In this document: in pieces, positions 1 through 5,673 of the stretch
How positions within the stretch are numbered: the stretch's first letter is position 1
How the letters are laid out: every line of letters begins with the position of its first letter
NCBI GenBank assembly: GCA_045600205.1
Contig: JAZRXM010000043.1
Location: forward strand, 1-10,304
Length of the DNA stretch: 10,304 nucleotides
From: Firm-04 sp045600205
Lineage (GTDB): Bacteria > Bacillota > Clostridia > Oscillospirales > Ruminococcaceae
Reading direction: 5' to 3'
Notes under the pieces: model-generated
The model's database searches: none
What the model was told of the DNA's origin: nothing
Seen by the model: only the letters and a program-made list of their open reading frames with translations
Program-made: the position numbers and the translations under genes

Positions 1-9
1 GCATCCTCC

Positions 10-55
10 GAAGTGCAAGCTTTTTTCTCGTTTTCCGGCTTTTCCCTTGCACTTC
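10..55 (-). other. Leader hairpin of a leftward transcript
   Basis: Perfect 10-bp inverted repeat: GAAGTGCAAG at 10-19 and CTTGCACTTC at 46-55, with a 26-nt loop that is purine-rich on the minus strand. It starts one base beyond the -10 box of the leftward promoter at 57-85, so it would form the extreme 5' end of that transcript. On the minus strand the hairpin is followed at once by GGAGG (5-9), a likely ribosome binding site for a gene beyond the left edge. No U-run follows, so it is not a terminator. An RNA-stabilising or regulatory 5' stem-loop is an inference. Confidence 0.5.
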
Positions 56-56
56 T

Positions 57-85
57 ATTATACCATTTTTCTTCGATTTTGTCGA
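57..85 (-). promoter_or_regulatory. Leftward sigma-A-type promoter
   Basis: On the minus strand, TCGACA (80-85) is one base off the TTGACA consensus and lies exactly 17 bp from a perfect TATAAT (57-62). It fires left, out of the window, through the hairpin leader at 10-55 towards GGAGG at 5-9. The gene it serves is not in the window. Confidence 0.65.
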
Positions 86-144
86 TACTATACGGGTTTT
101 ATTTGGCTTGAGGAGAGACTAAATATTATAGCAGTCGGTTGGAA

Positions 145-269
145 ATGCGGTCAATGTCCGGCAAGAGTGCGGTTCTCAGTCCGGCAGCGTGCGGTCAAAA
201 CCCTGTGCAGGTGCGGTTCTTGCTCCGGCATACACACTTCACTGAAAGTGCGCTCCAATCCGCTGTATA
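145..269. repeat. Degenerate 22-bp tandem repeats
   Basis: Four head-to-tail units begin at 145, 167, 189 and 211, a period of exactly 22 bp. Each starts (A/G)TGCGGT, and three of the four carry TCCGGCA. Units 1 and 3 share TGCGGTCAA, and units 2 and 4 share GTGCGGTTCT plus TCCGGCA, so there is also a 44-bp higher-order repeat. A diverged fifth copy (GTGCGCTCCAATCCGCTG) begins at 248 after a 15-bp interruption. The period is not a multiple of three, which argues against a coding repeat. The array lies about 60 bp upstream of the leftward promoter's -35 box, so repeated protein binding two helical turns apart is possible. It could equally be a dispersed intergenic repeat family. Confidence 0.6.
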
Positions 270-288
270 TGCCCTAAAATAGAAATAC

Positions 289-338
289 ACTGCCAATAAA
301 AAACGATTACTCTTGCTATCGTTTTTTTTATTGGCAGT
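289..338. terminator. Long AT-rich hairpin, possible bidirectional terminator
   Basis: ACTGCCAATAAAAAACGAT (289-307) is mirrored by ATCG-T8-ATTGGCAGT (318-338), a stem of about 19 bp with a two-base bulge in the T-run and a loop of about 10 nt. It contains T- or A-runs on both strands and lies between the repeat array and the next terminator. A factor-independent terminator is plausible, but the run of T is inside the stem rather than after it. It could also be a small palindromic repeat element. Confidence 0.45.
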
Positions 339-574
339 TTCGTTACATGGGGGTGCATTGGGGATTTAGGCAGGTTTGAGCGTTATTCGAGCATAAAAAA
401 CGAGCCTGCGGAGTTAAAAAGTTCCCCACAGGCTCATTGTATGTTGGGTATTTGGTTGTTTATGACGGTACGTCGTGATAAGACCGTTTCGTATCAAATC
501 ACTCATATACAAAAAACACGGCACCCCGCTGAACTCGTCGGAGGGGCAAAAATTTGTAGGCTTCATTTTTGCAA
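339..574. other. Intergenic stretch without a supported gene
   Basis: Apart from the terminator at 394-435, nothing here looks like a gene. A 50-codon minus-strand frame starting at 566 lacks a ribosome binding site and reads into the terminator stem. A plus-strand frame at 441-629 runs antisense to the small peptide gene. Bases 436-574 are best read as the 3' untranslated end of the LRR-peptide transcript. Confidence 0.5.
394..435 (-). terminator. Rho-independent terminator of the LRR-peptide unit
   Basis: Read on the minus strand, GAGCCTGTGGGG (435-424) pairs with the complement of 413-402 over 12 positions, two of them G-U wobbles, around a loop of about 10 nt. Six U follow (395-400). It is the first strong terminator downstream of the LRR gene and the 31-residue peptide gene, about 140 nt past the peptide stop. 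Confidence 0.85.
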
Positions 575-670
575 TTATTGCTGTGTCGGAAGTTCATCTA
601 CACTGGTTGTGACGATGTCATTCGTCTGAAAAATGGTGATAATCAATTCAGGTTTCATATATGCTTCCAT
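575..670 (-). CDS. Small peptide with a D-I-V-T-T-S motif, coupled to the LRR gene
   Basis: This 31-residue frame begins MEAYMKPELIITIF and contains NDIVTTS at residues 17-23, ending PTQQ. Its ribosome binding site TAAGGAG (678-684) includes the TAA stop of the LRR gene, so translation is probably coupled. The ATG at 670 is preferred because it lies 7 nt from AGGAG. An in-frame ATG at 676 lies only 1 nt away. The peptide is related to the one at 2565-2681: aligned with one offset, E, Y, E-L, I, F, D and T-T-S coincide, about 10 of 22 positions. No signal peptide or membrane segment is visible. From memory, short frames with a similar 'E-D-V-I-T-T-S' motif recur in ruminococci, but I know of no established function. 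A secreted or modified peptide precursor is only a hypothesis; no maturation enzyme lies nearby. Confidence 0.7.
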   Translation of the reverse strand: MEAYMKPELIITIFQTNDIVTTSVDELPTQQ

Positions 671-681
671 ATCCATTCTCC

Positions 682-2340
682 TTATGAATTCATGTTTTCG
701 TAGTAATCTGCTGCCGCTTTGCCATAGTAATAGAGTGCGGCGCAGATATTCTTGAGGTCAGCAGTCGATTCGCTGTTGGTCATTACCTTGTAGATATAGT
801 CGTTGACACAATAGTTTTCATTGTCATCATAGAGATGTGCGGGAACAGAGCTCTGTTCATAGGACAATTCGGAATCTTCATCGGTGAAATAGTGGCGCAG
901 GATTGTGCTGGATCTCAGCAGCAGAGAAGTGCCATAGTAATTATCGCCCAGTGCAGCCATCTTGTCGCTGAGATTAGAAGATTTTGTTGCGAGTTCGATG
1001 TGCTCCCAGGAAGAAGAAAAATCTTCAACGGTTGCTGTATCATCGAAATATGCCGCTGCTGCCTGGCAGTATGCCTCCAATGCTTTGGCTATGCTGCTTG
1101 TAGAGGCTTTATCTTTGTACTTCGTAAGGATATCCTCTACTTTGAAAGTAGCAACAGGTTGACCATTCTTTGCGAGCACAATATCCTTCATGAAATCTTT
1201 TGCAGCAACATCATAGGATGCGATCTTATGTGTTGTGGTGAATTTCTTGCCGTTGACCGTCCAGCCGTCTGTGATATCATCAGCAAAGAGGAACAATACT
1301 TTCAGCGAGCCGTCCAATGCAAGTGCCACACGCGGTTCGTATTTATAATTGAACACTTTATCGTAAGTCAGCACAAGGATGTTGTTTTCACCAAATTTGA
1401 TATCATACCATTGTTCTTCTGTACCCGTGTAGTAAATAGTATCGAATCTTTTGCAGTTGTTCCAGACGCCGCTGCCAATGCTTGTGACAGAAACCGGAAT
1501 CACCAGATTCGTCAAAGACGAACATCCTTGAAATGCACTAGCTTCAATGCTTGTCACAGAATCAGGAATCGTAATGTCCTTCAATGAGCTACAGAATAAA
1601 AACAAACTATTGCTGATGGTTGTAAGCGAACCGGGAAGTGTAATGCTTTCCAGAGCGCTGCAATCAATGAAAGCATACGCATCAATGGTGGTGATTGAAT
1701 CCGGCAGGAAAACGTCAACCAACGAAGAACAGTTATCGAACGCATACTGACCGATCGTTTTTAAAGAATTCGGAAGTGTTAGTGTTTCCAACGCTGTACA
1801 GTTTGTGAAAGCAAATTCGCCGATACTTTCGATGGTATCAGGAAAATTTACTTCTGTAAGAGAATTGCATTCATAGAACATCCATGCGCTGATGGTTGTC
1901 ACAGAATCGGGAAGCGTAATACTTGTCAGAGATTTACAGCCAGAGAAAACAGAAGTCCCGATGCTTGTCACGGAATTCGGAATCGAAATACTGGTCAGAT
2001 TTGTGCAGCCTTCAAAAGCTTTTTTTTCAATGGTTGTCACAGTATCAGGGATCGTAACGGTTTCAACGTAATCCTTATAATCGAAAGCATATTCACCGAT
2101 CACTTCAACAGGTACTCCGTCAATCGTTGACGGAATAATAACCGGCACAGGCGTTGACGAGTAATAGCCGGTGATTGTTCGTGTTTCCGGATTAAAGGTG
2201 AAATAACTATCCGATGAGTCTGCGTCAGCCGTAAAGGAAACGGCATCCAGAATCGGTGTGAGCGGGGCAAGCGGAATAGCTAACGCGGCAATTACACACG
2301 CAAAAACGCTCGCCAATGTTTTGGTAAAATGGACTTTCAT
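682..2340 (-). CDS. Secreted BspA-type leucine-rich-repeat surface protein
   Basis: The 552-residue product has a signal peptide (basic start MKVHFTK, hydrophobic core about 9-29, likely cleavage near A-D-A at 38-40). Nine 23-residue LRR_5 units (BspA, Treponema-type) span about residues 101-307, each of the form (V/I)TTI...AF.GC.SL..I.LP(D/N)S. Residues about 330-552 form a separate C-terminal domain with ALEAYCQAAAAYF near 420-432 and GTSLLLRSSTILRHYFT at 470-486. That domain recurs in the fragment at 2694-3218. Proteins of this class are exported and typically bind host or plant polymers or other cells, so surface adhesion is the likely role. There is no LPXTG signal, dockerin or transmembrane anchor, so attachment is unexplained unless the C-terminal domain does it. 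The start is supported by AGGAGG at 2354-2359, though its 13-nt spacing is long. The stop codon forms part of the ribosome binding site of the next small gene. Confidence 0.9.
   Translation of the reverse strand: MKVHFTKTLASVFACVIAALAIPLAPLTPILDAVSFTADADSSDSYFTFNPETRTITGYYSSTPVPVIIPSTIDGVPVEVIGEYAFDYKDYVETVTIPDTVTTIEKKAFEGCTNLTSISIPNSVTSIGTSVFSGCKSLTSITLPDSVTTISAWMFYECNSLTEVNFPDTIESIGEFAFTNCTALETLTLPNSLKTIGQYAFDNCSSLVDVFLPDSITTIDAYAFIDCSALESITLPGSLTTISNSLFLFCSSLKDITIPDSVTSIEASAFQGCSSLTNLVIPVSVTSIGSGVWNNCKRFDTIYYTGTEEQWYDIKFGENNILVLTYDKVFNYKYEPRVALALDGSLKVLFLFADDITDGWTVNGKKFTTTHKIASYDVAAKDFMKDIVLAKNGQPVATFKVEDILTKYKDKASTSSIAKALEAYCQAAAAYFDDTATVEDFSSSWEHIELATKSSNLSDKMAALGDNYYGTSLLLRSSTILRHYFTDEDSELSYEQSSVPAHLYDDNENYCVNDYIYKVMTNSESTADLKNICAALYYYGKAAADYYENMNS
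1420..2040 (-). repeat. 69-bp coding repeats of the LRR region
   Basis: Nine consecutive 23-codon units in the LRR gene give a DNA period of 69 bp. Each unit carries the antisense of a conserved (V/I)T(T/S)I start, a GC(T/S)(N/S)L core and a proline-aspartate/asparagine-serine end. The units are well diverged in DNA, so recent unit duplication is not obvious. The last unit (about residues 285-307) is the least regular and ends in the I-Y-Y-T-G edge typical of these arrays. Confidence 0.8.
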
Positions 2341-2393
2341 CTTTGTATATTATCCTCCTCTATGATTCTATGCATTGCGGAAACGATGTACCG

Positions 2394-2433
2394 TAACATT
2401 TGTTATTATATCATCCCGTTCTATGCTTGTCAA
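2394..2433 (-). promoter_or_regulatory. Consensus promoter of the LRR unit, with dyad
   Basis: A perfect TTGACA (2428-2433) and a perfect TATAAT (2405-2410) lie exactly 17 bp apart on the minus strand, about 65 bp upstream of the LRR start codon. A small dyad, TAACA-TT-TGTTA (2394-2405), overlaps the end of the -10 box and the expected start point. It could be an operator, but with 5-bp arms in AT-rich DNA it may be chance. Confidence 0.85.
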
Positions 2434-2516
2434 TATACTTTCACGATAATTGGCTGTTTATTTTTCCTCAAACATATTCCTCCATAGAATATGTTTGTGA
2501 AAACTGATTTCTTAAT

Positions 2517-2560
2517 AAAAAAAGCTCTCCTACACTGAAAACAAATGTTGGAGAGCCATT
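2517..2560 (-). terminator. Rho-independent terminator after the 38-residue peptide gene
   Basis: GCTCTCC (minus strand, 2556-2550) pairs with GGAGAGC (2530-2524), and pairing continues past one mismatch. Seven U follow on the minus strand (2517-2523). It lies just after the stop of the small peptide gene and just upstream of the LRR promoter, so it separates the two paralogous units. A T-rich run on the other side may let it work in both directions. Confidence 0.85.
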
Positions 2561-2564
2561 TTTC

Positions 2565-2681
2565 TTAATTTATTGAAAGAATTTCCATTTCATCTTCCTC
2601 AAGACGAATGCTTGTGGTAATCACATCGTCACTCCCGAAAGCAACGATTTCAAGTTCAGCACTGATATATGTTTCTTTCAT
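2565..2681 (-). CDS. Small peptide with a D-D-V-I-T-T-S motif
   Basis: This 38-residue frame begins MKETYISAELEIVAFGS, continues DDVITTS at residues 18-24 and ends in an acidic tail with LEEDEMEI. The ribosome binding site GAGGTG (2690-2695) overlaps the TGA stop of the upstream fragment (2694-2696) and lies 8 nt from the ATG. The promoter and terminator around the unit show it is transcribed even though the upstream gene seems broken. It is a paralogue of the peptide at 575-670 in sequence and in position. Negative charge follows the TTS motif here, whereas the other peptide has a polar tail. The sequence shows no signal peptide. Function is unknown; a precursor-type peptide or a partner of the shared C-terminal domain are the two readings I would consider. 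Confidence 0.75.
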   Translation of the reverse strand: MKETYISAELEIVAFGSDDVITTSIRLEEDEMEILSIN

Positions 2682-2693
2682 ATCATTTTCACC

Positions 2694-3218
2694 TCATCCA
2701 TTCTTTTCAAGGTTTGAAGCCGCCTGACCGTGCTCATACAAAGCACAGCAGATGTTTTTCAGATAACGGTCATCGGAATCCAATGCCGTTGCGATATAAT
2801 CATTGATCGTAAAATCGTAGTGGTCACCGATTTGTCCCGTAAAGTCAGTCGGGTTATACGCCTGCTCAATGTACCAATACGCATCTTTCTGTTCGGAACC
2901 CGGCTGCCATTCTGTGAAGTAGTGGCGAAGAATGACTTTATCTTTCAGAAGCAGAGAAGTGCCAGTATAGCCTTCATCCGTAATGCCTGCGTCTTCACGG
3001 AAAAGTTTGCTTTTGTATGTTTTATATTGCATACCATATTCTTTCGGATTATCCTTGGCGTTATCATATGCACGCTTTTCATCTCGTGCAGAAAAATAAA
3101 TCTTTGCATATTCGCCATAGTTCAGCAGGGCATCTACGAACGACTGATATTTTTCTTCTCTTGCAGCACATGCTTCTTTCTCCTTTTGAATTATGTAGAC
3201 AGCGTGTTTCCATCTCAC
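2694..3218 (-). pseudogene. C-terminal remnant related to the LRR protein's tail domain
   Basis: A 174-codon open frame starts at a GTG without a visible ribosome binding site and lacks any signal peptide. Its latter half matches the LRR protein's C-terminus in order: ALLNYGEYAKIYF (versus ALEAYCQAAAAYF), GTSLLLKDKVILRHYFT, a (T/V)NDYI motif, then LKNICCALYEHGQAA (versus LKNICAALYYYGKAA). The frame is closed upstream by TGA at 3231-3233. Upstream, 3226-3303 is open in another frame and reads plausibly (ATEYLEQSNESMWMNP), ending at TGA 3223-3225, which suggests a frameshift. A TGGAG site with an ATG at 3269 leads to a stop after five codons. I infer a truncated and shifted gene whose promoter (3331-3359) and downstream peptide gene are intact. 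Alternatively it is a short functional protein using GTG. Confidence 0.6.
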
Positions 3219-3314
3219 ATTTTCATCTTGTCAGAATATCTGTAACGGGGTTCATCCACATGGATTCATTCGATTGCTCCAGATATTCTGTTGCGTTGCT
3301 ATCTTAGGTCATAT

Positions 3315-3359
3315 TGTAAAATCTATTTACATTATACCATAAAGCAGGAAGTAAGTCAA
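3315..3359 (-). promoter_or_regulatory. Strong promoter with an overlapping operator-like dyad
   Basis: On the minus strand TTGACT (3354-3359) and TATAAT (3331-3336) are separated by exactly 17 bp. The dyad TGTAAA-N5-TTTACA (3315-3331) begins at the last base of the -10 box and covers the expected start point, the usual position for a repressor site. The unit transcribed is the remnant gene at 2694-3218 and the 38-residue peptide gene. No repressor gene is present nearby to assign to the dyad. Confidence 0.75.
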
Positions 3360-3373
3360 TCCCCTGCCGCGTT

Positions 3374-3409
3374 CCGACACAAGTCTGTTCATCGAACAGC
3401 GAAGGTCGG
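3374..3409. other. Nested inverted repeat upstream of the promoter
   Basis: CTGTTC-ATC-GAACAG (3385-3399) is nested within outer arms CCGAC (3374-3378) and GTCGG (3405-3409), with a 6/5-nt internal loop. It lies about 15 bp upstream of the -35 box at 3354-3359. It could be a protein-binding dyad or the stem of a short RNA, but nothing in the sequence decides this. Confidence 0.3.
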
Positions 3410-3456
3410 TATGATTTCAACATCTATTCTGCAAAGCCCGATGCCGCAAGCTCTCA

Positions 3457-3497
3457 AAACAAAATCCAGATACTTCTCGGTCAGAAGTATCTGGATT
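3457..3497 (-). terminator. Rho-independent terminator of the kinase-dockerin operon
   Basis: A perfect 14-bp stem, ATCCAGATACTTCT (3464-3477) and AGAAGTATCTGGAT (3483-3496), closes a 5-nt loop. On the minus strand the stem runs into TTTTGTTTT, and it begins 8 nt after the stop of the dockerin gene. It is therefore the natural end of the regulator-kinase-dockerin transcript. Confidence 0.9.
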
Positions 3498-3503
3498 ATT
3501 TCG

Positions 3504-5582
3504 TTATATTATATCAGCGTCCCCCCCCCACGGATTCTGGTTGCCGCCCGTGGAAGATGATGCGCTCGCCTGTGTGCCGCCGCTGATCGTACCGCTCAGA
3601 TAAATGGACTGCGTATCGTCAAGCGTCTCGATCGGTGTGCCGCTGACCGTGCCGCCTGTGTAGAATACTGCATCGGGTGTGTCCGAACAGCCTGCCGTCA
3701 GCGAGGTCACAGCCTTATCCGCGATGAACGACACGATTACATTGCCGTTTGTTTCCGCAAGAGTGATGCGTGTGTTTGCCGATGTCGAGCAGGATGCTTT
3801 GACATTCGATGCAAACTCTGCACCGCCCATGCCGCCAAAGCCGCCGCTGGAAACCTTGTCAATGACATACACGCCGCCCGAATAGGTCTTTGTACCGTCA
3901 CAGTCAAACGGTTCGTTGCCGTTGGAGATGAAATATCCGCCTGTAATGGAAATACTGCCGTTTGAATCAAAGCCATCGTGGTCACCGTCCGCACAGTTGA
4001 CGATGCCCAGACCGCCTGCGAGATTCAGGACATTGTTTCCGCCGCCGCCAAAGCCGCCCCAGCCACCTTGATTCCAGCCGCCGGGATTCTGATTGCCCGA
4101 GCCGTCTGCACCGCCTGCCGCATTGTAACCGTCGTCCTTTGCGTTGACAACGACCGTACCTGCGTACTGGTAGATATTCTGTCCCTCAACGCCCTCGTAG
4201 CAGGTCGAAACCGCAATCGCAAAATCGCTGACAGCACCGCCCTGTGTGCCAAGTGTGAGGTCTTTGTCGCAATGGAGCGCATCGTCTGCGGATGCAAGTG
4301 TCAGCTTGCCGCCTGTGATCGTCAATCCGCCTGCACAATGCACACAGTCGTCAGATGAATCAATATCAAGCTGTCCGCCGCTGATGACGATTTCACCGCC
4401 GCTGACATAGTTGCCTGCGTCGTCAGTGATGCCTGACGCTTTCAGACCTTTTGCACTCTGTTCGGTTTTGTTGGAATTGCCGTCCATGCCGAAACCGCCC
4501 CAGCCGCCGCCTTGATTTCCGCCTGTTGCCGTGCCTGTGAATGCAGAACCCTGATAGGTGTAAATCTTGATATTGCCGCCGTTTACTTCAAGTGTCTGCT
4601 GTGCCGAGATGCCGTCACCATACGAAGTGACATCGACTGCGCCGTTTGTCAGGCGGATGAGCCCCTCGTCCTCACCGTTGCCCGTTGCGCGGATACCGTC
4701 GCCGTTTTCTGCTTTGACTGTCACCAGCAAAGAAGCATCTTCTTCTGCATCGGGATCTCCGATACGCACGCTGTCTTTGCCGCGGATGCCGTCATCGACC
4801 GCATTGACCGTCACATCGCCGTTCCAGATTTTCAGATCGTTTTTGCAGACAATACCGTCTGCCGCCTTGCCGTTGACGACCAGTTTGCCCTTGCCTTTGA
4901 TTTTCATGTCGTCGCAGGAATAGATCGCACCCATATCGCCGTCTGCATTGGTGTATTCTGTGCCGTCCGTGATCGTGTTGACGGTATCTTTTTTGACAGT
5001 CAGCACGAATTCATCGTCAATGGATGTGACGTATACAGGTGAATCCTTGCTGTTTGCAAGTGTCAGACCGCGCAGATTACAGGTCACCTGTCCGTCCGCA
5101 TAGGTTTCCTTGCTGACGTCGATGCAAAGCTGACCGTTCTCACATTCGCCGTCCACATCGACCTCGCAAGGCTTAGTAATCGTAACATAGGTGTTGTTTT
5201 TCACGATGACATTGTCGGCGTTCTCCGCCGCAACGATCTCGCCGTTTGCGTTCAAAAGCGTGACTGCGGATGCGCCGTATTGGATCGCTGTCACGAGATT
5301 ATCCCCCGATGCGGACGGCGTATTTCCGCGCAGGATCTGACGTTTCAACAGTGTCAGATCGATAACATTCAGCTTTCCGTCCTTATTCAGGTCGGCTGCT
5401 GCGGCATCGCCGACGGTTTGCGTCTGCCCTGTGAGATACTTGCTGAGGGCAATGGCATCCGCGACAGATACCTTGCCGTCTGCGTTGACATCCCCGACTG
5501 ACGCTGCAAATGCCTGCATTGGAAATGCAAGGGATATGGCTGCCGTAAGGATCAAGGCGGCACTTTTGTGTTTGTTCTTCAT
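3504..5582 (-). CDS. Dockerin-bearing beta-helix carbohydrate-binding protein (Cthe_2159/PF14262-like)
   Basis: The 692-residue product has a signal peptide (cleavage near AFAA, 24-27). An N-terminal type I-like dockerin follows at about 28-86, with two calcium loops: D31-x-N33-x-D35-G...D42 and D64-x-N66-x-D68-G...D75. Residues about 97-600 carry repeated short coils with D-G-I, D-D-C or D-D-A turns (DDGIRGKD, GDGIRAT, GDGISAQ, DDCVHCAG, DDALHCDK, DDGYNAAG), typical of the calcium-binding right-handed beta-helix family of Clostridium thermocellum Cthe_2159, described as binding cellulose and polygalacturonate. Glycine-rich inserts (GGGWGGFG near 358-365, NQGGWGGFGGGG near 504-515) interrupt the helix. 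The dockerin implies docking to a cohesin on a cellulosome or the cell surface. A gap of 91 bp to the kinase gene has no clear promoter and an imperfect hairpin (5612-5631), so co-transcription is likely. AAGGGGAA (5591-5598) supports the start. A run of nine G near the 3' end changes only the last residues if it slips. Confidence 0.88.
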   Translation of the reverse strand: MKNKHKSAALILTAAISLAFPMQAFAASVGDVNADGKVSVADAIALSKYLTGQTQTVGDAAAADLNKDGKLNVIDLTLLKRQILRGNTPSASGDNLVTAIQYGASAVTLLNANGEIVAAENADNVIVKNNTYVTITKPCEVDVDGECENGQLCIDVSKETYADGQVTCNLRGLTLANSKDSPVYVTSIDDEFVLTVKKDTVNTITDGTEYTNADGDMGAIYSCDDMKIKGKGKLVVNGKAADGIVCKNDLKIWNGDVTVNAVDDGIRGKDSVRIGDPDAEEDASLLVTVKAENGDGIRATGNGEDEGLIRLTNGAVDVTSYGDGISAQQTLEVNGGNIKIYTYQGSAFTGTATGGNQGGGWGGFGMDGNSNKTEQSAKGLKASGITDDAGNYVSGGEIVISGGQLDIDSSDDCVHCAGGLTITGGKLTLASADDALHCDKDLTLGTQGGAVSDFAIAVSTCYEGVEGQNIYQYAGTVVVNAKDDGYNAAGGADGSGNQNPGGWNQGGWGGFGGGGNNVLNLAGGLGIVNCADGDHDGFDSNGSISITGGYFISNGNEPFDCDGTKTYSGGVYVIDKVSSGGFGGMGGAEFASNVKASCSTSANTRITLAETNGNVIVSFIADKAVTSLTAGCSDTPDAVFYTGGTVSGTPIETLDDTQSIYLSGTISGGTQASASSSTGGNQNPWGGDADII

Positions 5583-5673
5583 ATGTACGCTTCCCCTTCT
5601 TTTCTATTAGAACGCACAGCAAATGCTGCGTCATTCTGCACCAAGTGTATGGAACGATGAGAGAATATTCACA

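Noticed and set aside
145..269. CRISPR array
   Set aside because: Units are directly adjacent, degenerate and lack unique spacers, so this is a tandem repeat, not repeat-spacer structure.
47..277. Short plus-strand frame through the 22-bp repeats
   Set aside because: The repeat period is not a multiple of three, and the translated product has no consistent repeat, so it does not look coding.
289..338. Miniature transposon (MITE)
   Set aside because: The element is only about 50 bp, and no target-site duplication is evident. A terminator-like hairpin is simpler.
835..1587. 250-codon plus-strand open frame opposite the LRR gene
   Set aside because: It is cysteine- and isoleucine-rich with no motif, and it lies fully antisense to the repeated LRR coding region, whose codon pattern produces it.
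3303..3440. Short minus-strand frame starting near 3430 that runs through the promoter at 3331-3359
   Set aside because: There is no ribosome binding site, and the frame includes a near-perfect -35/-10 pair, so a promoter is the better explanation.
4512..5042. Long plus-strand open frame (176 codons) opposite the dockerin gene
   Set aside because: It is an antisense shadow: the minus-strand frame has clear dockerin and beta-helix motifs, and this frame has no ribosome binding site or recognisable domain.
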